Shown here: positions 36,565 through 45,279 of the stretch, in pieces
Numbering within the stretch: position 1 is the stretch's first letter
Layout: every line of letters starts with the position of its first letter
Assembly (NCBI GenBank): GCA_003024785.1
Contig: PUQB01000602.1
Location: forward strand, 1-64,000
DNA length: 64,000 bases
Reading direction: 5' to 3'
From: Selaginella tamariscina
Lineage: Eukaryota > Streptophyta > Lycopodiopsida > Selaginellales > Selaginellaceae
Translations under genes and position numbers: made by a program
The notes under the pieces: generated by a model
Seen by the model: only the letters and a program-made list of their open reading frames with translations
Told to the model about the DNA's origin: nothing
Database searches by the model: none

Positions 36565-37330
36565 CTAAAGACGAGTTCCACGAGTCTTGGGACCTGGTTT
36601 AGCAGGATAATGCCGATGGAAGGCAGCAACCTTGGAAGAAGCATGGAGTAAGTTGGATGCAGGTTCCCAAGTGCGATCAGTAGGCAGGTACCCTTTCCAA
36701 TCCACCAAGTATTGGAGTTGGTGACGATGAAGACGAGAGTCAAGGATGGCTGCGACTTCGTACTCAGGTTCCGTGTCAATGACCACAGGAGGGGAGGAGA
36801 AGAAACACGACCAGGAAGAGAAGAAGGATGATACGGCTCCAACAAAGAAGTGTGAAACACAGGATGAAGTTTCACCGTGGATGGTAACTCGAGTCGGAAA
36901 GCTACAGGATTTACCTCCGCCACGATCCTATAAGGGCCCAATCGTTGAAATCCAACTTAGAAGAAGGCCTGTTAGTGCGAATGTGTCGACGAAGAAGCCA
37001 CACGAGATCACCAATCTTGTATGCAGGTGCCGGCTGTCGGTGGAGCATCAGCATGATGCTTGTATCGTTCCTGTGCATGTTGAAGATGAACCTGGAGATC
37101 ATCCTGTACCTGCCGAAGATGCTGAAGACGATCCTGTACTGCAGGAGTGGAAGAAGGAGAAGCGGTAGGAGCAAAGTCAAAACGTGGATGGTGGCCTGTA
37201 AGAGCAAAGAAAGGTGTCTGTCCTGTAGATGCGTGGATGGAGTTGTTGTAGGCAAACTCTGCCATTGGAAGGAGTTCAACCAGTTGTCCTGCTGGTAACT
37301 GATGAAGCAACGAAGATACTGTTCTAAGGT
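36565..37330 (-). pseudogene. Integrase C-terminus and chromodomain of element 2
   Basis: After a frame change near 37330 integrase continues in shifted frames, with EFAYNNSIHASTGQTPF and then [15 protein letters not shown] chromodomain follows at about 36600-36770: [19 protein letters not shown] and TWEPASNL. The Tyr, Trp and Tyr positions of the aromatic cage that reads methylated histone H3 are present. Chromodomains of chromoviruses are known to steer integration to heterochromatin. Confidence 0.82.
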
Positions 37331-39264
37331 CTGAATTGTGCGTCGGACTGCCCATCGGTTTTGTGGTGATATCCTGAAGAAAGATCCGCTTTGACCTGTA
37401 GACTCCGAAGAAGCTCTCGCCAAAACTTGGACATGAATTGTGGACCTCGATCGGAAACAATGCTCTCAGGAAGACCATGATGTCGGAACACCTCGCGGAT
37501 CACCAACTCGGCAGTTGTCTGACCTGTAGCTGTCTTGTTGCAGGGTAGGAAATGAGCCTGCTTGGTGAAACGGTCAACCACCACAAGAACTGCATCAAAT
37601 CCACGAGAAGGAGGAAGATCTGTGAGGAAATCCATAGAAATGGATCTCCAAGGAGCAGACGGAACAGGAAGAGGACGAAGAAGACCAGAGGGTGCATGAT
37701 GAGGCATCTTCGACCTGCTACAAGTGTCACAACTCCGTACAAACCTCTCCACAAAACCTCGCAACCCAGGCCACCAATAGTTGCGAGTCACCAACTCCAC
37801 TGTCTTGGCCACACCAAAATGTCCTGTAGCCGGGGTATCATGACAATCCTGTACCACACGAGTCCTGGAAATACCAACAGGAACGTACAGGAGACCTTCC
37901 CGGTACAGGAGTCCATCCTGTATGGTGAACAGGTTGTAGTCTGGACGGGAACTGGAGGAAGAGGAACTTGCAACGTCAGGATGAATGTGTGAGAACACAT
38001 TCTTTGCCAAGTCGTCTGTAGCCAACTGCGAACGGACGTCCTGTAGGAGTGTTGAATTTGCTGGAGCCTGATGAACCTGCAGTGCCGCAAGCCGGAAACG
38101 ATCAGGACCCAACAACACTTGCCTTTGACCGTCAAATGCAGGATCGCCCGGGCTTGGTGCAAGGTAAGAGCGCCTAGACAATGCGTCCGCCTTGCCATTC
38201 CGAAAGCCGGGCCTGTAGACGATGACGAAGTCAAAACGTGATAGGAACTCTGCCCACCTAGCCTGTCGCCGACTGAGGACCCGAGCCGTTTGAAAGTACT
38301 CCAGGTTCTTGTGATCCGTAAGAACTTGTACAGGATGTGCAGCACCTTCCAGGAAATGCCGCCACTCCTCAAACGAATCCACAATGGCCTTGAGTTCCTT
38401 GTCATGAATCTCGTAGTTGATCTCCGCCGACAGGAACTTACGAGAGTGAAAAGCTACAGGATGAAGCAACTTGTCCTCTCCAACTTGCGATAGCACGGAT
38501 CCTACTGCAAAATCCGAGGCATCTGCTTCAATGAAGAAAGGATGAGAAGGGTCAGGATGTGCTAAAATCGGAGCTGTCGTGAAAACGTCCTTGAGTGTTG
38601 TGAACGCGTGTTCCGCCTTGTCGGACCAAGAGAAAAGTCCTGTGCGCTTGGTGAGTTCTGTGAGTGGAAGTACACGCTTGGAGAAGTCCTGTATGAACCG
38701 CCTGTAGAAGTTTGCAAAGCCAAGGAAACATTGTACATCTCGTACCGACTTGGGCCTCTCCCACTCCACGATGGTCTTCACCTTGTGCATGTCCATGGAA
38801 ACGCCAGCAGGAGAGACGATGTAGCCCAAGAACTCCACCGAATCCCTATCGAAAAAACACTTCTCCAACTTCGCGTACAGGCCATGCTCGCGAAGCCGCT
38901 CTAAAACTAGTCGTACATGCTTGTCATGTGCCGCCTGGTCCTTGGAGAAAATCAAGATGTCGTCGAGGTAGATCACCACAAACTGGTCCAAGAAGTCACG
39001 GAAAATGTCGTTCACCATGTGTTGGAACACAGCTGGGGCATTGGTAAGGCCGAAAGGCATTACCGTGTACTCAAAATGTCCATACCTTGTACGAAAGGCA
39101 GTCTTCCACTCATCGCCGGGACGAATCCGTACAAGGTTGTAGGCTCCTCGTAAGTCGATCTTCGTGAACACCTTTGCTCCTCGCAGCCGATCGAGAAGTT
39201 CCGGGATCAATGGCAACGGGTACCGATTCCGAATGGTGACTTGATTCAAACCCCTGTAGTCCAC
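37324..39264 (-). CDS. RT-RNase H-integrase of element 2 (646-codon open stretch)
   Basis: The longest open frame in the window. RT motifs: MDYRGLNQVTI, FTKIDLRGAYN, MPFGLTNAPAVFQ and the catalytic VIYLDDILIFS. RNase H: FFIEADASDFAVGSVLSQ, HDKELKAIVDSFEEWRHFL and DHKNLEYF. Integrase: GHFGVAKTVELV with CDTCSRSK (zinc finger), SMDFLTDLPPS (D1), IVSDRGPQF (D2) and GYHHKTDGQSDA (E region). The N-terminal RT (RHSKSPAGAPIFFVKKKDG) lies upstream in another frame at 39246-39600. Catalytic residues look intact. Confidence 0.88.
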   Translation of the reverse strand: MDYRGLNQVTIRNRYPLPLIPELLDRLRGAKVFTKIDLRGAYNLVRIRPGDEWKTAFRTRYGHFEYTVMPFGLTNAPAVFQHMVNDIFRDFLDQFVVIYLDDILIFSKDQAAHDKHVRLVLERLREHGLYAKLEKCFFDRDSVEFLGYIVSPAGVSMDMHKVKTIVEWERPKSVRDVQCFLGFANFYRRFIQDFSKRVLPLTELTKRTGLFSWSDKAEHAFTTLKDVFTTAPILAHPDPSHPFFIEADASDFAVGSVLSQVGEDKLLHPVAFHSRKFLSAEINYEIHDKELKAIVDSFEEWRHFLEGAAHPVQVLTDHKNLEYFQTARVLSRRQARWAEFLSRFDFVIVYRPGFRNGKADALSRRSYLAPSPGDPAFDGQRQVLLGPDRFRLAALQVHQAPANSTLLQDVRSQLATDDLAKNVFSHIHPDVASSSSSSSRPDYNLFTIQDGLLYREGLLYVPVGISRTRVVQDCHDTPATGHFGVAKTVELVTRNYWWPGLRGFVERFVRSCDTCSRSKMPHHAPSGLLRPLPVPSAPWRSISMDFLTDLPPSRGFDAVLVVVDRFTKQAHFLPCNKTATGQTTAELVIREVFRHHGLPESIVSDRGPQFMSKFWRELLRSLQVKADLSSGYHHKTDGQSDAQFRP

Positions 39265-40129
39265 ACCAAACGTAAACTCCCATCCTTCTTCTTGACAAAG
39301 AAGATAGGAGCTCCTGCAGGGGACTTTGAGTGACGAATGAAGCCGGATGCCAAGTTGTCCTCGATGTACTGACGAAGAACCTCCAACTCTGTGGGTGACA
39401 ATGCATAAATCGGTCCGAATGGTGGAGTCTTTCCTTCCGCAAGATCAATAGGACAGTCGTAGGACCTGTGAACAGGAAGAACTGCAGCCTTGTGCTTGTC
39501 AAAAACGTCCTTAAAGTCGTGGTACTTGGATGGTAGGGAAGAAGGAGGAGAAGGAGAAGGAGAAGGAGAAAAAACAGGGGAGTCGGATACAGGAAAGGTA
39601 GAAGAGGACGTAGGAGTTACTTGAAAGGCAAAAAGGTGGAAGGGAGCAGGATCAGTGGCGAGTTCATGCATGGTAGTGGTAAGAACTCGGAGAGGAGAAG
39701 GAGGGAGCTGTGACTGAAAAAGAGGAAGGATCTTGGGGGATGGAACAGAGCAGGGTAACAGAAAGAAGCAGGATTGGAAAAAACCTGTGTGGTGTTGATG
39801 AGTGTACAGGATTGGAAGAATCCTGTACAGGAGTCCGTGGTTGCGCAAGAGTGGAAGAAGCCTGCGAATGTGCTGACGAATCAACAGGAGGTGGATCCTG
39901 TTGAGGAGGAACCTTCGACACTGATACAGGATTGGAAGAACCCTGTACAGGACACCGCAAACTTACAGGAGTGGGAGAGCCTGCGGATGTGCTGAGGAAC
40001 TGACATGAGGTGAATCCTGTCGAGGAGGAGTCTTCAACACTGGTACAGGAACAGGCACGGTCAATCCTGTAGCTTGTACTGCCTCAGATACTAAGGATGT
40101 ATCCTGCACAGGAAGGTACAGGATTGATC

Positions 40130-40537
40130 CTAGCTTGGAGAGGAAAACGTGAGCGTCCTAGACCTCCAGTCGATCTGCGGATTTGCAACAACGAACCATG
40201 GCATGCCCAAAATGATGGGAGTCGACCGAGTCTTGATCAAGTTGAAGGAAATTGAACAGTTGAATGTGCCATACCTGCAGGAGAGAGGTTCGGTAGCATG
40301 GGTAACTGCAGAAGCAATTAGACGCCCATCGGCCACCTCTACAGGAACTGCACGCTTCAACTTCACCACCGAAATGCCATGTTGAGTTGCAAACGTGTCA
40401 TCCATGAAGCATGCATTTGCACCAGTGTCTAACAAGGCAAACTCCATGAGCTCTCGATTATTAAGATGAATGTGTACAGGAAACTTAAGTGATGGGATGG
40501 TATGAGCAGCACCAATGGAGCCTGCACCTACGTCCAA
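40130..40537 (-). pseudogene. Aspartic protease of element 2
   Basis: The open stretch contains FALLDTGANACFMDD (active-site DTG) and IILGMPWF, the second conserved motif. It sits between the gag zinc knuckle and RT, as expected. The protein between protease and RT (39270-40120) is Pro/Ser-rich and poorly conserved. Confidence 0.8.
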
Positions 40538-40559
40538 CTTCGCGGCTCCTAGACGAAGT

Positions 40560-41522
40560 GGACATTGGAGTTTTCCGACTGAACTTCAGCTTCAACTTCA
40601 CGCGTCTTGAAGTTCCTGGCTTTAATAGGACAATCTGCCACCTTGTGTCCTGCTCCACCACAATACAAGCACAGGTTCTCACTGCGACGACGTTGCTTCT
40701 CGCAGCGGAAAGAGAGCCACGCTTGGATTTCTCAACCTCCATAGGAACTACTCCAGAAGGTGGTGCAGGAACATGTACCACAGCTGCAGGATTGGTTTGC
40801 AGGAACTGTGACGGGATCTTTCCTGACGACGCTCGAACAAACGGTTGTCGCAACGAACAGCTTGTTGCATGATCTCCGCTAATGTTTGGGCATCCGGTAA
40901 CGTAAGGAGAAGGTCCTTCACGTCGTCCCTCAACCCAAAACGGAAGTGTTCGATCAATGCAGTCTCGTCCCATGGAATGTTCGTGCAAAGTTGCTGAAAT
41001 TCGGATGCATAGACGGAAGCTGGTCGGGATCCTTGAGTGAGCTTCCGTAACTTCGTGCATGCAGAACGGTACTTATCAGGATCTCCAAAACAGGCTTCAA
41101 AGGCAGCCACGAAACCTTCAAAGTCTTCCATCAATGGATCGTCACGCTCCAGCAAGGGGGCAACCCAAGCCCGTGGAGATCCACTTAGTAAGGATGCCAA
41201 AAGACCCACCTTTTGAGCATCAGTCGAGTAGCGCCGTGGTTGCATACGGATCAAGAGCCGGATCTGATTCAGGAAACCTTGGAAATCGGCACGATTACCA
41301 CTGAACTTCTCTGGCATGCTAACCTTCGGCTCCGAAGAAAAGTTTGATGAAGAGGGAACCACCGATGCCTGGGAGAGAGCCTGCGCAGCAGCCTTGGAGG
41401 ATGCATCAGCAGCTGCATGTGCCGCAGTGGTGGAACCTTGCAGGTCGGTGACCACTTGGCGCAAAGTGGCCAGCTCATGAAGTAGCATTTGGTGCTCGTG
41501 TTGAAAGCTCAAAATCAGCCAT
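40560..41522 (-). pseudogene. Gag of element 2
   Basis: ATG at 41522-41520, then a one-base difference in a T-run puts the rest in another frame. 40748-41512 is open, with PEKFSGNRADFQGFLNQIRL, SPRAWVAPLLERDD and RFGLRDDVKDLLLTLPD. The CCHC knuckle CLYCGGAGHKVADC is at about 40630-40675. It provides the capsid and nucleocapsid functions. Confidence 0.8.
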
Positions 41523-41599
41523 GATCTAGGAAAGAAAAAGGAGGAAAATGAAGGAAAGGAATCAAGAAAAAGGTAGCTGGAAAACGGAGAACTATGAAG

Positions 41600-41612
41600 C
41601 AGTTACTATCAA
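41600..41612 (-). promoter_or_regulatory. Putative self-priming primer-binding site of element 2
   Basis: Two bases inside the 5' LTR end, element-sense TTGATAGTAACTG lies here. It is the exact complement of element-sense CAGTTACTATCAA at 41928-41916 in the LTR. Tf1/sushi-type elements prime reverse transcription with the first 11 or so nucleotides of their own RNA folded onto such a site. I see no obvious tRNA complement at this position. Confidence 0.6.
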
Positions 41613-41951
41613 ACTGTCAAGCCACGATCCAGGAACCAGGAAGGAACAGGATTCCAAGGACAGGAAGGCTTGACTCAGGAACAGGACCGAGAGCAGGACA
41701 GGAACTAGGAATAGGAACAGGACGGATCTAGGAGCAAGACAGGATCAGGATAGGATCCGGGAGCAAGACAGGAAAGCAGGATAGGATCCGGAGCAAAACA
41801 GGAACAGGACAGGATCCGGAGCAGGACAGGATCCAGGAACAGGACAGGAAATAGGAGCGAGACAGGAACAGGAAGGAAACAAGACAAGACAAGATTGATC
41901 GTAGTAAGACTGGTGTTGATAGTAACTGATTGTACAACAATTAGGTCGGAG

Positions 41952-41958
41952 CTTTTAT
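41952..41958 (-). promoter_or_regulatory. TATA-like box of the element 2 LTR
   Basis: ATAAAAG in element sense. The first A is 31 nt upstream of the A in CAGTTACTATC, the predicted transcription start. The same arrangement occurs in the 3' LTR and in the inverted LTR fragment. Confidence 0.55.
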
Positions 41959-41984
41959 GCTCACAACTCCAAGAGCTAATCTAG

Positions 41985-42034
41985 GCATGCATGCAAAAGT
42001 GGTTGCATGCATGCAAAAGTGATTGCATGCATGC
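41985..42034. promoter_or_regulatory. Three RY motifs spaced exactly 20 bp
   Basis: GCATGCATGC at 41985-41994, 42005-42014 and 42025-42034. CATGCA(TG) is the RY element bound by the B3 domains of ABI3/FUS3/LEC2 and VAL proteins in seed plants. Placement upstream of the TATA-like box suggests an enhancer or silencer. Confidence 0.6.
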
Positions 42035-42253
42035 AGAGGCTAAGATGAGTCCACATGTCCCTTATCCTCTAGGCATATCCTGTGGCATATCCTGTAGGAA
42101 TATCCTGCAACCGAATCCTGTGTCCGGAATCCTGGTAGGAATATCCTGTAGGAAATCCTGCAACCCATATCCTGTATCCGGAATCCTGTAGGAAAGTCCT
42201 GCAACCCATGTCCTGTATCCGGAATCCTATATTCCGTTATCGGGTCGTTGACA

Positions 42254-42674
42254 GCATGCAATCACTTTTGCATGCATGCAACCACTTTTGCATGCATGCC
42301 TAGATTAGCTCTTGGAGTTGTGAGCATAAAAGCTCCGACCTAATTGTTGTACAATCAGTTACTATCAACACAGTCTTACTACGATCAATCTTGTCTTGTC
42401 TTGTTTCCTGTCCTGTTCCTGTCTCGCTCCTATTTCCTGTCCTGTTCCTGGATCCTGTCCTTGCTCCGGGATCCTGTCCTGTTCCTGTTTTGCTCCCGGA
42501 TTCTATCATGTGCTTTCCTGTCTTGCTCCCGGATCCTATCCTAATCCTGTCCTACTCCTAGATCCGTCCTGTTCCTATTCCTGGTTCCTGTCCTGCTCTC
42601 GGTCCTGTTCCTGAGTCAAGCCTTCATGTCCTTGGAATCCTGCTCTCTTCCTGTTTCCTGGATCGTGGCTTGAC
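42254..42674 (+). mobile_element. Inverted, truncated LTR of the element 2 family
   Basis: The reverse complement of about 41615-42037. It keeps the minisatellite, the self-complementary site, the TATA-like box and most of the RY array, and ends in TTGACA at 42674. The outer part of U3 is missing. With the 5' LTR it forms an inverted repeat with a spacer of about 216 bp. Its promoter would point right, away from element 2. Confidence 0.85.
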
Positions 42675-45230
42675 ACCCAGATGCATCGATCTTATGCTCT
42701 TCAATCTGCCAGATGATATGGCCACCACTAAACACAATGACGTCCCAAAGTGGAATTGAAGTAGAAAACATCCACATCATTGTTGTTTTTAAGCTTGCCA
42801 AATGCTTCCTCAACAACAATTGAACTTTCAAGTAGGTAGATTGTGTTATTTTCATGTACAACAAAGGTTTTGTCGTGAATGAAAAAAAGGTAGACTTGAC
42901 TGTTACACATATGCTGGAAAATTTCTTCTTCTTTTACAAGTTATGGCATGGAGTTACTACGTGGTTACATTGAAAGACGCTATATTCAAGTGTAACAATG
43001 ATTCGGCTGCTGCACACCCTCGATGGTTACGACTCCAACATTGACATCATCCTAATCATATTGGACAAAAGGATGTTGTTGTCATCCACTTTAGGAATTG
43101 AGTACAATGAATACAAAGAGAGGTTAGTGCGCTCTATGAGGTTGCTATTAGAGCTTTACGTGCTAAAGAAGGTATAGTTGCAAAACCTTACGGTTGAAGC
43201 TAGGTTAATATTAAATGCCGTTGCCACTTTGGGGCGTCATGTCTACTGTTTAGAAAGGGGTGCTACTTAGGTTGCTCAAGCTCTAAAATGACTTTCTTTT
43301 AGGTAGAAATTAGGGAGGCGTCAAAACTATTCATAAACAAATAATTTGACATTTAAATTAATTGGAAGTGCAGTACCTGAAAATAACAACAATGCATTGG
43401 TTAAACATGTGACTAACATTCATCACAAGTCTCCTTTCCCGTCATCTAGGGAGGAACCCGACAAAGTCGATTGATACATTTATGTAGAAGCTACTTTCCC
43501 TCAATCCTAACTTGGAAGAAGATGTGGTTTATGAGATAGAAGACGGTGACGACTACTTCAACATAAGTTTAGAAACACTTCTATGGTGGGCATCCTCAAC
43601 GAACACGCTTCTAGCATCCCTTGAGGTAACTCTAGAAATGACATCAACATGACAAACCAACAACCTTTTTATTATGACACTCTTTGAAATTGTTACCATC
43701 ATGCTGCATCTCTACATGAACCCTTACAGCTTCTCTCGTACACAGAGCATGTTGCACATTTGATGGTATAAGACAATACTTGCATTTTAAGCTAACTGCA
43801 AGTCCTTGCCTAATAACTTTGTTGACTATGAAGTCTCCCAGTAATAGACAGTTGTAGTCAAAAAGTTTTGAAATGTCTTCCCAACTTATTGTTCCCTTAT
43901 TGTTGTCCCAGAATAATTTTGCCCTCCACTAAAATCTAACATCTTCTCTACATGCCATAAACTTCACTCTTTTGCTACTCAGAATCTTGTGTAGCAAGCT
44001 GTCTCAAGGGATGTGCTAATGGCCAAAACTTTGTTTGTTAAAGGAAAATCAATTTTGGGAGATTTCTTACCAAGTGCGGATGAATCCATCCCATCAATGC
44101 ATATGAGAAGATAGTTTTGTGCCTCCTCACTGCTAAACTTCTTAGCAATTCTAAAGGCTAGCACCGATGGCATCATACTAGACCTAATATTGATGGAATA
44201 AAATGTAACAAAGATAAGCACCAAAAAATAATTAATGTAACATCTACTTATACCTATTCAACTTAACAACGGAATAAAGAATTTAAAAATTGATATAATG
44301 CCTCCGCTGCCCAATGTTATTATAATTTATCGCATGCTCGCTTTCTTTGATGTATATGGGATCTCGACATGTGCTAGCGTTTTAATACCACAAATGTTCT
44401 TGAAAATAACACAATAGCAACATGTCATTTCTCATAAATAACCATCATTCTGGTAACTTAATGCCTCTCAAACAACATTAATAGCATGCTTGCATAAATT
44501 TATTGCATGCTTGTTTGCACCAATGATACTATCGTCTTTTGTCCACTTTTTATGTCATCTTTCAGTAGGTATTTAATAATACATTTGCAGTGTGGTAGTG
44601 TCTTACTATTGAACCTGACAACTAGTCTTACCGTCACACTTTATTCAACACCTGACATTCCTTTTCAGCGGCATTGATGGCTTTCATTTTCTTCTCTCTA
44701 GGGTTTAGCACAATCAACATGGACAACTCTGCTAGTTGTGCTAAGCACATTCGAGAGGCATTTGATATGGTGAAAAACAAAAACCTCTAATCTATGTTGT
44801 CATCACCAAAGCATGTGCTATGCACTCCATTGAGCACCCTTATCTGGTAAGTGCTTTTTAAGCTAATGCTTCACGCTTTGTCATGTCTTCATAGCATGTC
44901 AAACAATCCTCATTGCTTACTCAAGTATTCTAAAATAATAAGAGAGTGTGTTTAGATATGGTGAAGACTGACCATGCATTTGGTGTGGAGTGGGATGCCA
45001 CTCTATTCAACATACATGGAGAAGAATTCCATGAGTTGTTTGTGTCACATTACATGTGTGCTAGAGAGTGTCTTGTGCTCATTCTTGAGATTAAAAGATT
45101 ATCAAGACTTGGATTCTTACACAATTCCACACATGAGGGGATTTTGTGTAGGGTTGCAAATGCTATTCATAATGTAACCATGCTAAAACATTTCAATGTG
45201 TAATACATTTGGCCACATTCGGTTGATTTA
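42675..45230. other. Unrecognised, partly coding-like DNA
   Basis: The minus strand 42690-42910 encodes a peptide-like stretch with FGKLKNNNDVDVFYFNS and GHIIWQIEEHKI. The plus strand 44946-45203 and minus strand 43979-44224 are open but unrecognised. Stops and frame changes occur throughout, so this may be an old transposon or pseudogene. No known motif supports a name. Confidence 0.3.
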
Positions 45231-45279
45231 GTGCTAAGGTTTTCCATACGTTTTCCATTTAACTCCTTGCACAATGAAA

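Larger units (their letters stand above)
35916..42253 (-). mobile_element. Ty3/gypsy chromovirus (element 2)
   Basis: The element reads right to left. Its 5' LTR is 42253-41615 and its 3' LTR is 36553-35916, each about 638 bp, with TGTCA...TGACA ends. Inside are gag, protease, RT, RNase H, integrase and a chromodomain, in one interrupted gag-pol frame from ATG at 41522 to about 36565. The purine tract GGGAGGAGG lies just before the 3' LTR at about 36555-36565. Next to the 5' LTR is a sequence complementary to the LTR itself rather than an evident tRNA site. Flanking target duplications cannot be seen: one side is a broken LTR, the other an inverted LTR fragment. Confidence 0.88.
41615..42253 (-). 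repeat. 5' LTR of element 2
   Basis: Element-sense features: three GCATGCATGC motifs (42034-41985), TATA-like ATAAAAG at 41958-41952, and a CA start-like dinucleotide at 41928-41927, about 31 nt downstream of the TATA box. The AGGACAGGA-type minisatellite (plus strand 41640-41880) would then fall in R/U5. Confidence 0.85.

Noticed and set aside
36746..41304. Plus-strand open frames across element 2
   Set aside because: They are antisense to well-supported gag, RT, integrase and chromodomain motifs on the minus strand.
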